This document shows positions 5,765 to 14,016 of a DNA stretch of 15,571 bases, in pieces. The translations under genes were made by a program, and so were the position numbers. The stretch is from CAYJRR01 sp964372275 [NCBI: uncultured bacterium]. GTDB taxonomy: Bacteria; CAYJRR01. The DNA lies in the NCBI GenBank assembly GCA_964372275.1, contig CAYJRR010000107.1:1-15571 (forward strand). Direction: 5' to 3'. A model generated the notes under the pieces. That model was given only the letters and a program-made list of their open reading frames with translations, made no database searches and was not told the origin of the DNA. How positions within the stretch are numbered: the first letter of the stretch is position 1; the number at the start of each line of letters is the position of its first letter.

Positions 5765-8698
5765 CTAGGGAGTCAGGGTCGAGCCCAGGCTGTAGGCGTT
5801 GGTCGCGCCCTGGAAGCCGTAGACCTTGAGGCGGTAGGTGGTGCCGGCGGTGACGTTGACGGTGATCTGTTCGTTGTCGTCGATCGATGTCGAGGCGGCG
5901 ATGTAGGCGACGGTCGAGGCCTGGTAGAGGCGCATGTCGAGGTCGCCGTTGGCGTGGGTGAAGGTCGCGGTGATCGTCAGCGACCCGTTCGACGACGGGG
6001 TGAAGGCGAACCAGTCGGCGTCGCCGGTGCAGACGCGCAGCCCGTTGACCGTCCCGCCGACGGCGAGCGGCGCGCTGCCTGCGAAGGTGTCGTTCTCTTC
6101 GTAGCCGTCCTCGTCACACAGCGCCGTCACCGTGATCTTGGTGGCGGTGGTGGCGATGTTGTTCAGCTCGCTCCCCTCCTCGACGGCGTTCGCGGGGTCG
6201 GCGGTGAGGCCGACGTAGTACTGCCCGCCGGCCTGGTCGACCGGGATCGTCACCTTCTTCGAGACCGAGCGGTTCTCCCCCGCGCCGAGCGCCGTCTCGG
6301 AGACGGTCGCGAGCAGCAGGTCGCCCGAGTCGATCGTGGTGTCGGTCGAGAGGCGCAGCGTCCAGTCGAACGCCGGCGTCGCCTGGGTGCTGTTGTTCTT
6401 GATCTTCGCCGTCACCTGCACGTCCTCGCCGGCGTCGACCGAGGTCGGGCTGGCGGCGACGGTGCTCGGCGCGTAGTCGGGCATGCCGCCGGTCGAGCCG
6501 CTGACGGTCATGGTGTAGGTGTTGGTCGAACTGGAGTAGCCGTAGACCTTCACGTAGTAGGTGCCGCCGGTGGTGGAGGTGTACTTCACCTCCTCGACGC
6601 TGGTGGTGGAGTAGGAGCCGCACTGGTTGGGGCTGCTGCACGGGCTGGGGGTCGATCCGGACGACGTCTGCAGCACCATGTCCAGGTCGCCGGTCGAGCT
6701 GTGGACGAACTCGATCTTCACCGTGATCGTGCCGCCCGGGCCGGTGGTGATGGCGTAGACGTCGCCGTAGGAGGAGCCCCCCTGGCAGATCGCCAGGTCC
6801 TGGAACGTCCCGTTGTCGATCGGCGTTGCGTCGGCGATCGTCTCGTTCGGTTCGAAGGCGTCGTCGAGGCAGCCGGTGCCGATGCCGATCTTGAGCGCGA
6901 AGTCGTTGTTCGATTCGTGGTCCTCGAGCTGCACGTTGGCGCTGTCGGAGTGCGCGATCAGGTAGTAGTAGCCGCTGGCGGTCGAAGCGGGGATCGTCAC
7001 CGTGCGCGTGACGGTGACGCTCGCGCCCGCCGCGAGCGAGGCGACGTTGAAGGTGTCGAGCATCGTGTCGCCGGTGCCGTAGGTCGGGTCGGTCGACAGG
7101 TAGAGCTGCACGTCGAACGAGGTGGCCGCGGTGGCGCCGAAGTTGTAGATCGTGACCCCCGTCTGCGTCGGGACGTTCTGCGGGATCGGGCCCGAACCGG
7201 AGCCGATCTGGATCGCGGTCGGCATCAGGTCGATCCCGGGGCCGCCGTTGTCCTCGAGGGTGTTGGTGACCGTGTACCCGTTCCCGGAACCGGACCCGCC
7301 CATCGTGACCCGCAGCAGGTAGTTGCCGGCGGTCAGCGCGATGCCGCTCGAGACCTGCTCCACGTTGTTGGTGGTGGCCGAGGTCTGGATCGGGGTGGAG
7401 ACCCCCTCGCGGAAGATGGCGTACTCGAGGTTGCCGTTCAGGTGGACGAAGTCGATCTTCGAGGTGAGCCGATCGCCGGCGCCGAGGACGAACTTCCACC
7501 AGTCGGTGGTCGCGCCGCAGAGCGTGAGCGATCCGATGCTGCCGGTGCCGAGGACCATCGCCTGGGTCTCGATCTCGTTCGGCTCGTTCGCGTCCTCGGT
7601 GCAGCCGGAGCCGCCCGTCGTCGTGAACAGGCCGGAGGCGGCGGCGAGGTTGTTGGTCTCGTCGGTCTCGGCGACGGCGCTGCCGGTGTCGACCAGCACC
7701 CCCAGGTACCAGGGGCGGTTGACGACCGTCGCCGGGACGGTCGGCTGGAAGGTCATCGGCTCGTTGGTCAGCCCGTCCAGACCGGCGATCGAGGCGGTGT
7801 GGAGGACGAAGTCGTCGGCGGTGATCGTCGGGTCGGCGGAGAGCATCACCTTCACGGTGAAGGGGCCGGCATCGGCGGTGCCGAGGTTGGTGAGGGTCGT
7901 CTGCACGCTGGCGGTGGCGCCGGCGGTGAGCGTCGCCGGCGCGGTCGGCGCCGAGGCGACGAGGTCGATCGGGAGCGAGCTGCTCGTCACCGACAGCTGC
8001 TGCACCGAGCGGCCGACGTTGTTGTTCTCGTCGGTCTCGTCGATCGCCTCCGCGGCGTCGAGGACGACGAAGACCCAGTAGTCGGCCAGCGCGAAGCTCG
8101 AGGGGATGGTGATCGTCGCCGTCTTGTCGAGCGACTCCGATCCGCCGATGCCCGAGGTGTTGATCGAGCCGTTCGGCGTCGCGCCGGGTTCGAGCTCCTC
8201 CTCGGTGGTGAGGAAGATGCGGGAGATGAAGTTGTGGTCGTAGGCGGTGTCGCCGCGATTGCGCATCGTCACCTTGACGGTTACCGGCGAGGACGGGTTG
8301 ACCGACAGGGGGGTCACTTCGATCGCCTCCACGGCGAGGTCGGTTCCGGGGCCGGTTTCGGAGACGTCGATCTCCTTCTCCGCGTACCCCGTCCGCCCGT
8401 CCTGCGTCAGGGTGAGCTTGACGGTGTAGGTACCGATCTCGGGATAGGTGTGGGCCGGCATCGACTCGTCGGAGGTCGTCTGATCGCCCAAGTCCCACTC
8501 GTAGGTCGCGTCCTCGGAAGCGGGCTCGCCGTCGACGTTCGCTTTGAGCGTCACGAGGAGCGGAAAGGCGCCGGCCTCGGGGGTCGCGAGGATCTCGACG
8601 TTGAGCGCCGACTTGACGCCGCCCGCGCCGCTGCAGCCGGCAAGGCCCGAGACGAGACCGAGAAGGGCGAGTCGCACTCCGAACGAACGGGCCATCAT
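5765..8698 (-). CDS. Large lipoprotein with PKD, CARDB and three CARDB-PPC modules
   Basis: This 977-residue exported lipoprotein has no recognised gene name. The ATG at 8698 (or 8695) has AGGAG 4-7 nt upstream. The signal peptide ends in lipobox LAGC with Cys22; Ser at +2 suggests the outer membrane. Domains in order, residues approximate: PKD 33-113 (TYEWDLGDQTT, HTYPEIGTYTVKLTL), CARDB 120-238, CARDB 244-360, PPC 366-480, CARDB 489-605, PPC 610-735, CARDB 740-858, PPC 861-977. CARDB domains show DLxxxxIxVxP starts, NxG and the ETDETNN-type end. PPC domains begin with Cys-x-(E/D)-D-x-x-E-x-N-(E/D), keep WxxF or the YAI equivalent, and carry NGDLDMRL-like strands. CARDB and PPC usually accompany secreted enzymes, but none is present here. 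A matrix, adhesion or substrate-binding role is inferred. Confidence 0.88.
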   Translation of the reverse strand: MMARSFGVRLALLGLVSGLAGCSGAGGVKSALNVEILATPEAGAFPLLVTLKANVDGEPASEDATYEWDLGDQTTSDESMPAHTYPEIGTYTVKLTLTQDGRTGYAEKEIDVSETGPGTDLAVEAIEVTPLSVNPSSPVTVKVTMRNRGDTAYDHNFISRIFLTTEEELEPGATPNGSINTSGIGGSESLDKTATITIPSSFALADYWVFVVLDAAEAIDETDENNNVGRSVQQLSVTSSSLPIDLVASAPTAPATLTAGATASVQTTLTNLGTADAGPFTVKVMLSADPTITADDFVLHTASIAGLDGLTNEPMTFQPTVPATVVNRPWYLGVLVDTGSAVAETDETNNLAAASGLFTTTGGSGCTEDANEPNEIETQAMVLGTGSIGSLTLCGATTDWWKFVLGAGDRLTSKIDFVHLNGNLEYAIFREGVSTPIQTSATTNNVEQVSSGIALTAGNYLLRVTMGGSGSGNGYTVTNTLEDNGGPGIDLMPTAIQIGSGSGPIPQNVPTQTGVTIYNFGATAATSFDVQLYLSTDPTYGTGDTMLDTFNVASLAAGASVTVTRTVTIPASTASGYYYLIAHSDSANVQLEDHESNNDFALKIGIGTGCLDDAFEPNETIADATPIDNGTFQDLAICQGGSSYGDVYAITTGPGGTITVKIEFVHSSTGDLDMVLQTSSGSTPSPCSSPNQCGSYSTTSVEEVKYTSTTGGTYYVKVYGYSSSTNTYTMTVSGSTGGMPDYAPSTVAASPTSVDAGEDVQVTAKIKNNSTQATPAFDWTLRLSTDTTIDSGDLLLATVSETALGAGENRSVSKKVTIPVDQAGGQYYVGLTADPANAVEEGSELNNIATTATKITVTALCDEDGYEENDTFAGSAPLAVGGTVNGLRVCTGDADWFAFTPSSNGSLTITATFTHANGDLDMRLYQASTVAYIAASTSIDDNEQITVNVTAGTTYRLKVYGFQGATNAYSLGSTLTP
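5768..7972 (-). repeat. Three tandem CARDB-PPC protein modules
   Basis: Three successive units of about 235-245 codons each pair a CARDB domain with a PPC domain: roughly 7972-7256, 7234-6500 and 6481-5768. Each PPC begins with a Cys in an acidic EPNE/EENDT-type motif (CTEDANEPNE, CLDDAFEPNET, CDEDGYEENDT) and has a second Cys ~28 residues later (SLTLC, LAIC, LRVC), suggesting one disulfide per module. The units are clearly homologous in protein but have drifted apart, so the repeat is old rather than a recent DNA duplication. Confidence 0.75.
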
Positions 8699-8960
8699 TG
8701 AGCTCCTATTGCTGTAATCCGGTAAAAGTGAGTAGGCGTTCAGCGTAATTTCCACACGTGGTGGTGGGCTTCGCGCACCCGAGAAAGCGGGCGACGTTCG
8801 TTCTGGCGCGTTCCAACACCCGTGTCATTCCGGTCCCTTGGTCGTCCGGCTCGCCGATCCGCGAAATCGCGGATCTCCGCGGCGGGGCTGGCGGGATGCA
8901 CGCCCCGCGCCACGGAGTTCGATGGCGCAAAACGGCACGATTCGACTAAGGTCGGCGCCG
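8699..8960. promoter_or_regulatory. Divergent intergenic region between two lipoprotein genes
   Basis: These 262 bp separate the minus-strand CARDB/PPC lipoprotein gene from the plus-strand IPT lipoprotein gene and must carry both promoters. Part of it can be read as an N-terminal extension of the plus-strand gene, but that extension is Arg-rich and lies before the signal peptide. The minus-side leader (8700-8760) is more AT-rich than the rest. No confident -35/-10 pair was found. A near-perfect 20-bp palindrome is listed separately. Confidence 0.45.
8856..8875. promoter_or_regulatory. 20-bp inverted repeat, candidate operator
   Basis: Arms GATCCGCGA (8856-8864) and TCGCGGATC (8867-8875) are exact reverse complements separated by AA. 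The site sits in the middle of the divergent intergenic region. With no T tract on either side it is a better fit for a dimeric repressor or activator site than for a terminator. The binding protein is unknown. Confidence 0.4.
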
Positions 8961-10799
8961 ATGCGGCGACGCATGGTGGCAGCTTGGCTGATCGCGGTGG
9001 CCGGGTGCCGCGCACCCGGATCCGGCTCGTCGCCGGACGGGCCGGTGATCGAGTCGATCGCGCCGCGGGCGGGGCCGCGCAGCGGCGGAACGGTCGTCCG
9101 CGTCGAGGGGCGCGGTTTCGGCGACGCGCCCTTCGCCACCCTGGGTTCCGCGATCGTCGAGCGCGTCACGACGGTGAGCGACACCGTGCTCGAGTTCGAA
9201 GCGCCCCCCGATCGCGTCGGGCCCGCGAGCCTCACCGTGGTGACGCGCCACGGACGCGCGACGGTCGTCGACGCCTACTTCTACCAGCCGCTGCCGGCGA
9301 CCGCCTACGCGGGTCGCTTCTTCGCCGACGCCGCCGACGCCGGGTCGGCCAACCTCGTCGTCGTCACCTCGTCGGAAACGATCGCCGGGATCGATCTCGA
9401 CCTTCCGCTCGCCGGCGCCGGAAGCATCGCGGGGCGACTGTCCGGCGTCGACGACGCGCCGCTCGTCGGCCATTCGGTCGTGGCCACGTCGACCGACGGC
9501 GGGGTCTCGGTGGCGTTCCTTTCGACGCTCGACGGGAGCTATCGGATCGACGGGCTGCCGCCGGGCCGCTACGTCGTCAAGAGCGCCGAGGCCGCCGACT
9601 CCCCGTTGTTCGATCGCGCCTGGAACGGCGTCGATTCGGAGGCGTCTGCGACCGCGGTCGACGTCGCCGCCGGGGCGACGACCGAAGGGATCGACCTGGT
9701 GCTGGCGACGGGGGGGGAGATCGTCGGGGAGATCGACGCGGACGGGGCGCCGATGGAGGGGGTGACGGTGATCGCCATCCCGTTCGCCGCGCCGAACGCC
9801 CTGCAGTTTTCGACGGACTTTTCCGACGAGCAGGGGCGCTATCGCCTGCCCGGCCTGGCGCCCGGGGAGTACCGCGTCCTGGCGTTCACCTTCGGAACGG
9901 GACGGGTGAGCGAGAACTACCCCGACGCGGTCGACGCCGAGCTCGCCCTTCCGGTCGCCGTGGAGGCGGGCGGGATCGCGGTGGCCGATCTCGACCTCGA
10001 CCCGGCGGCGATCGTCACCGGACGGGCGACCGAACCATCGGCGGGCGGGCCGGCGATCCCCTTCGCCATCGTTCGCGCCCACGAAGTCGATGTCGACCTT
10101 GGATACGCCACCTCGACCGCGACCGACGGGACCTACCGACTCGAGGTTCCGGAGGGCCGCTACCGTGTCGAAGTGGCGGAGATGGGCCTCTCGTACGATG
10201 CCGTCGCCGGAACGGCAGGGGCGACGATCCTCGATCTCGATCCGGGCGAGGAGGCGCAGGGGATCGACTTCGACGGACGGATCGGGGTCGAGCCGTGCGA
10301 AAACCCGACCGGCACGCGAAGTCTCTCCGGAACGGTGACCGGTCCCGGCGGATCGTTGGTGTTTCGGGCCGCCGTGGTGCTCGAGTCGGAGTCGGAGGTC
10401 TTTCGCTACGAGGCGACCACCGGGATCGACGGCGTCTGGTCCGCCCCGTGTGTCGAGCCGGACGAATACACGCTGTTCGTCTACCCGGTCGGAAGCAACC
10501 TCGCGTGGGCAAAGCGAAACGACGTGGTGATCCCCCCGTCGGGGGGGCTCCCCGTCCTCGACGTCGCGGTCGACCGGGGGGCCGTCCTCAAAGGGAGCGT
10601 CCGTGACGCCGCGACCCACACGCCGCTCGCCGGCGTGCCGGTGCGGGCGGAAAACGTCGACACCGGCGAGGGCCGGACGACCGTCACCGGAAGCGACGGC
10701 GCCTGGTCGATCGACCGGACCTCCTGGGGGGGGCTCGCCCCCGGAAGCTGGCGGATCGAGGCGAAGCCGCACGTGCGCTCCGAGCACCAAGCGCTCTGA
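8961..10799 (+). CDS. Lipoprotein with IPT/TIG and five carboxypeptidase-regulatory-like domains
   Basis: This 612-residue exported lipoprotein is of unknown role. The ATG at 8961 was chosen because MRRRMVAAWLIAVAGC is a compact lipoprotein signal with lipobox VAGC (Cys16) and AAGG lies about 9 nt upstream. Arg at +2 would allow outer-membrane sorting. Residues ~27-108 form an IPT/TIG domain (VIESIAPRAGPRSGGTVVRVEGRGF). Five carboxypeptidase-regulatory-like/Cna-B-type beta-sandwiches follow at ~152-210, 251-310, 349-407, 452-509 and 540-605. Each has a GxVxG-type opening, a DGxYR/GxW strand and a PPGRYVV / APGEYRV-type ending. Such domains are usually structural or binding modules at the surface. 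No enzyme domain is seen. It is transcribed divergently from the CARDB/PPC lipoprotein gene. Confidence 0.87.
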   Translation: MRRRMVAAWLIAVAGCRAPGSGSSPDGPVIESIAPRAGPRSGGTVVRVEGRGFGDAPFATLGSAIVERVTTVSDTVLEFEAPPDRVGPASLTVVTRHGRATVVDAYFYQPLPATAYAGRFFADAADAGSANLVVVTSSETIAGIDLDLPLAGAGSIAGRLSGVDDAPLVGHSVVATSTDGGVSVAFLSTLDGSYRIDGLPPGRYVVKSAEAADSPLFDRAWNGVDSEASATAVDVAAGATTEGIDLVLATGGEIVGEIDADGAPMEGVTVIAIPFAAPNALQFSTDFSDEQGRYRLPGLAPGEYRVLAFTFGTGRVSENYPDAVDAELALPVAVEAGGIAVADLDLDPAAIVTGRATEPSAGGPAIPFAIVRAHEVDVDLGYATSTATDGTYRLEVPEGRYRVEVAEMGLSYDAVAGTAGATILDLDPGEEAQGIDFDGRIGVEPCENPTGTRSLSGTVTGPGGSLVFRAAVVLESESEVFRYEATTGIDGVWSAPCVEPDEYTLFVYPVGSNLAWAKRNDVVIPPSGGLPVLDVAVDRGAVLKGSVRDAATHTPLAGVPVRAENVDTGEGRTTVTGSDGAWSIDRTSWGGLAPGSWRIEAKPHVRSEHQAL

Positions 10800-10802
10800 G
10801 CC

Positions 10803-10814
10803 GACCGATCGGTC
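10803..10814. other. 12-bp perfect palindrome after lipoprotein gene stop
   Basis: GACCGATCGGTC begins 4 nt after the TGA of the upstream gene and lies upstream of the promoter of the next one. It could be part of a terminator or a regulatory site; no T tract follows. Confidence 0.3.
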
Positions 10815-10849
10815 CGCGCCGCGGGTCCCGAACGATTTCGTTAAAACGC

Positions 10850-10878
10850 TTGACCGCGCGAGGGTGCTTGTCCATACT
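10850..10878 (+). promoter_or_regulatory. Sigma-70-like promoter of the HEAT-repeat gene
   Basis: TTGACC at 10850-10855 matches the -35 consensus at 5 of 6 positions. After exactly 17 bp, CATACT at 10873-10878 matches the -10 consensus at 4 of 6. Transcription would begin near 10885, giving a leader of about 55 nt with AGGGG about 6 nt before the ATG at 10941. Confidence 0.6.
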
Positions 10879-10940
10879 GCAGCGCCTTTTACGTGCATTT
10901 TTCGTAGTTTCCGTGGCACTCCTCAGGCAAGGGGTTCGGG

Positions 10941-13865
10941 ATGTCGGAGCGATTTCACTCGATTCAGGTCCGGGCGGAGGACGCGGCCGACGTGGCGCTG
11001 GCGATCGCCCGGCGATTCCGCGCGCTCGGATGGAAGGTGGTCCGCGATCCGAAGGGTCGGGGGACCCCCACCCAAGGCGGTGATCCCGACGGATTGCGGC
11101 GGTTCCTCATCTCCTCTTCCGACCGCGGCTGGGTGACGATCCTCCCGTCCGGCGTGACCGAGTCGGGGCCGGACTCGCTGGTGGCGTTCCTGGCGCGCGA
11201 GCTCGACGCCCTGGCGTTGTGGGTCGAGCGCCGGCGTGACGGCGCGGCCGACGAGATCCTCTCCTACGAGGTCTACTGGAAGAACAAGCGGATCGATCGG
11301 CAGGATCTCCCGCAGGCCACGTCCGGACGGGCGCCGTCGAGCTACCCGACGCTGATCGACGCCGATCTGGGGAGCTTGAGCCTGTTCATGACCGGGGGCC
11401 TCAAGCACCCGAAGCTGACCGTCGCGGAGCTGCCCCGCTTCTATCCCAAGTACGCCGGGGAGAAGGCCTACCTCGGGCGGTTCAAGAAGCTGGTGACGGC
11501 GGCCGACTACCCGCTCCTGTGGGGCGACTACGGCATGGTGTTCGACGTCGCGGCCCCGGAGGCGGAGCGACTGGAGACGTGGGGACACCTGGGCTTCCAA
11601 CGCGAGGACGGCCGCAGCGCGGCGGCGCGCCTGACGCACGGCGATCCGGCGGCGCGGCGGAGCGCGGTCGAGGCGCTGGCCTCGTGCGCGCTGGAGGAGG
11701 CGCGACCCGGACTGCAGGCGGCGCTGGCCGACGACGACGCCGAGGTGCGGCTCGCGGCGGCGACGGTGCTCGTCACACGGCCCGACCGCGCGCTGGCGCA
11801 GGACCTGGGCGACCGCATGGCGGACGAGGACACGCGGGTGCGCATCGCCGCGGCCAAGGCGCTGCGCGATCTGGCGGCCCCCGAGACGGCCGAGGCGCTG
11901 GTCGAGGTCGCGGCCGATCCCGACGTCGAGCTGCGCCGGGCGGCGGTGGCGGCGCTGTCGAACATCCCCCTGCCGGCGGCGCGCGCGGCGCTGCTGACGG
12001 CCGCGCGGAAGGACAAGGATCCCGAGGTCCGCCGGTGGGCGGCCGAGGGGCTCGCTCGCGCGCCGTTCGCGGAGGTGACCACGGAGCTGATCAAGCTCCT
12101 GCGCGACGCGGTTCCGGGGGTGCGGGCGGCGGCCGTTCGCGCCGCGGTGGCGGCGCCGGAGCGTCCGGCGAAGCTGCCGGCGAAGCTGGTGGACGAGCTT
12201 CGTCGCATCGCGACCGGCGACAAGGACGAACCGACCCGCGCCGAAGCGGTGCGGGCGATTCGCGCGCTCCTTCCCGACGACAAGGAGGCGCGCGAGTTGG
12301 CGACGCGGCTGCTCGCCGCCACCGCCCGCAGCGGCGACCTCAAGGAGCTGGCGATCCGGCTTCCGAGGGAGGCGGTTTTCACCGACCGGGACAAGCGGAT
12401 CGTCGCGGCGCTGATCAAGCGTCTGGAGGCGGAGCCGAGTGCGGACGTGATCGCGGCGCTCGGAAACCAGGCCGGGATCCCGGGCGAGAACCCGCGTCTA
12501 CTCGAGTCGCTGAAGTCGGTGATGCCGCGCCTGTGGTCGAAGGAGGAGCCGACGGCGGCCGGCGCCAAACCGGTCGACCTGCCGGCGGCCGCCGCCGCGC
12601 GCGGGGCGCTGCTCTATGCCTTCTCCCGCATCGGCGATCCCTCGATCTTCGGACTGTTTCTGAAGGTCCTGGAGTTGGAGCGAGGGCGCAAGGTCTCGGA
12701 CGATCCGGCGGCCGCGCTCGCCGACGAAGCGTCGCGTCTGTCGACCTGCTTCGCCGCGATCGAGGCGCTCCTGGAGCAGGTGTCGACGCTCAAGCCGGAC
12801 CTGATGAACAAGCTTCGCGAGCGTCTGGTCGCGTGGCTCGGGCCGGGAGCGACCGAAGTCGACGCGGCGCAGGCGACGATGCGGCGCGTGGCCCTCTACG
12901 CCTTCGCCGCCCCCGGACCGATGCCGGCGACGGCCAAGGCGGAGCCGGGGGAGGCCAACCCGGAGGCGCGTGCGCGCGGAACGACCGTCGCGAAGCCCCT
13001 CCCGGTGGCGGCGCCGCCGGTGCTGCCGAACAAGGAGATCCTCCCCTTCGTGCGGACGCTGTTCCACGACGTGCGCTGGCCGGAGGCGGCCCAGGTCCTC
13101 GCCCGACAGCTCGGGACGAAGGCCGTTCCGCCGCTGCTGTCGGCGTTGAAAAAGAGCATCGACAAGGAGGTCCGCCTCGCCAAGAAGGGGGGCTACTCCA
13201 AGCGCGACGCCGAGCGCGTGCTGGCGCACCGCCGCGGGATCGTTCTCGCGCTCCGCGAACTGAGGGACAACACCTCGGTCCCGGTGCTGGCGCGTCTGCT
13301 GGCGCTGGAGAGCCTGCGCGCGGGCAAGATCGAGCGAAAGCTCGAATCGAGCCTCCTGTCGGTCACGATCAACACCTTGCAGACGATCACGGGGTTCAAG
13401 TTCGGCGCCGAGCCGCAGCGCTGGCAGGAGGTGGCGTCCGGCAAGGTGCCGGCCGCGTCCGCGCCGGGCGCGAAGGCGACGACGCCGAAGCCGACTCCGG
13501 CCGCGCACGCGCGCTCGGGATCGGGCGCGGTGAAGGCGGGGGCTGCGAAGGCGGCGAATGGAGCGGCGACGAAGGGGTCGTCGAGCGCCGTCGCGGCGAA
13601 GGCGGGGGCCAAGGCGATCCCGGGCGCGTCGTCGTCCGCGAAGGGCTCGGCCGCCAAGCCGGCCGTTCGCGCCAAGGCGCCGCTCCGCCCGATCTCCAAG
13701 TCCAAGATCGCCGCGCGCCCGCCGATGGTGGCGAAGAAGCGCCCGGTCTCCGCAAAGGGGAAGCCGGTGAAGGCGAAGCTCACCCGGAAGCCGGCAAAGT
13801 CGACCGGCGCCCGCCGCCTGAACCACCCCAAGCGCATGGCCGCCCGCGCGGCGCGGCGGCGGTAG
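10941..13865 (+). CDS. HEAT-repeat protein with basic histone H1-like tail
   Basis: This 974-residue protein without signal peptide is presumably cytoplasmic. Residues 1-150 form an unassigned alpha/beta domain (GWKVV, SSSDRGWVTILPSG, LARELDALALWVE, LSYEVYWKNKRID). Residues ~225-460 hold HEAT repeats with the DxxxxVRxxAAxAL pattern (DAEVRLAAATVL, DTRVRIAAAKAL, DVELRRAAVAAL, DPEVRRWAAEGL). A second, more divergent helical-repeat block spans ~695-820. Residues 831-974 are low-complexity Ala/Lys/Pro/Ser with about 35 Lys/Arg and no Asp or Glu, ending in RMAARAARRR, and resemble the C-terminal tails of histone H1 and AlgP-type proteins. The tail implies binding to DNA, RNA or another polyanion. 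The ATG at 10941 has a clear Shine-Dalgarno. The gene has its own promoter, so it is probably not in one operon with the lipoprotein gene upstream. Function is unknown. Confidence 0.85.
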   Translation: MSERFHSIQVRAEDAADVALAIARRFRALGWKVVRDPKGRGTPTQGGDPDGLRRFLISSSDRGWVTILPSGVTESGPDSLVAFLARELDALALWVERRRDGAADEILSYEVYWKNKRIDRQDLPQATSGRAPSSYPTLIDADLGSLSLFMTGGLKHPKLTVAELPRFYPKYAGEKAYLGRFKKLVTAADYPLLWGDYGMVFDVAAPEAERLETWGHLGFQREDGRSAAARLTHGDPAARRSAVEALASCALEEARPGLQAALADDDAEVRLAAATVLVTRPDRALAQDLGDRMADEDTRVRIAAAKALRDLAAPETAEALVEVAADPDVELRRAAVAALSNIPLPAARAALLTAARKDKDPEVRRWAAEGLARAPFAEVTTELIKLLRDAVPGVRAAAVRAAVAAPERPAKLPAKLVDELRRIATGDKDEPTRAEAVRAIRALLPDDKEARELATRLLAATARSGDLKELAIRLPREAVFTDRDKRIVAALIKRLEAEPSADVIAALGNQAGIPGENPRLLESLKSVMPRLWSKEEPTAAGAKPVDLPAAAAARGALLYAFSRIGDPSIFGLFLKVLELERGRKVSDDPAAALADEASRLSTCFAAIEALLEQVSTLKPDLMNKLRERLVAWLGPGATEVDAAQATMRRVALYAFAAPGPMPATAKAEPGEANPEARARGTTVAKPLPVAAPPVLPNKEILPFVRTLFHDVRWPEAAQVLARQLGTKAVPPLLSALKKSIDKEVRLAKKGGYSKRDAERVLAHRRGIVLALRELRDNTSVPVLARLLALESLRAGKIERKLESSLLSVTINTLQTITGFKFGAEPQRWQEVASGKVPAASAPGAKATTPKPTPAAHARSGSGAVKAGAAKAANGAATKGSSSAVAAKAGAKAIPGASSSAKGSAAKPAVRAKAPLRPISKSKIAARPPMVAKKRPVSAKGKPVKAKLTRKPAKSTGARRLNHPKRMAARAARRR

Positions 13866-14016
13866 GCGTCACTGCGAGCGATGGGCTGCCCGGGCGCTGA
13901 CGGCCCTGGCTCGGCCGGGCTGTCCGACGGAGCCTACGCCTCGGTGCTCGCTGCACCCGAAATCACAGCAAGAATCGGGTCGCGGCTCCCGCCCGGCCCG
14001 GGTACTACTTGGCGGC

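Noticed and set aside
4862-8701. Very long plus-strand open frame (about 1280 codons) opposite the CARDB/PPC lipoprotein gene
   Set aside because: Its translation is Arg/Val/Gly/Asp-rich with no domain or signal, and it is the complement of a well-supported coding frame. High GC makes stop codons rare in that frame.
8822-10919. Long frames in other phases on both strands across the IPT/regulatory-domain lipoprotein gene
   Set aside because: Arg-rich compositions with no domains; the annotated frame has a lipoprotein signal and repeated beta-sandwich motifs.
11519-13900. Long plus-strand frame (about 790 codons) and minus-strand frames (11528-12568, 12498-13826) overlapping the HEAT-repeat gene
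   Set aside because: Gly/Arg/Ala-rich shadows of a high-GC gene whose own frame shows HEAT repeats, a promoter and a ribosome-binding site.
13888-13980. GCCCGG/CCGGGC (13888-13920) and ACCCGA/TCGGGT (13955-13980) inverted repeats between the HEAT gene and the methyltransferase gene
   Set aside because: Short stems with long loops and no T tract; not convincing as terminators. This 151-bp gap otherwise shows nothing recognisable.
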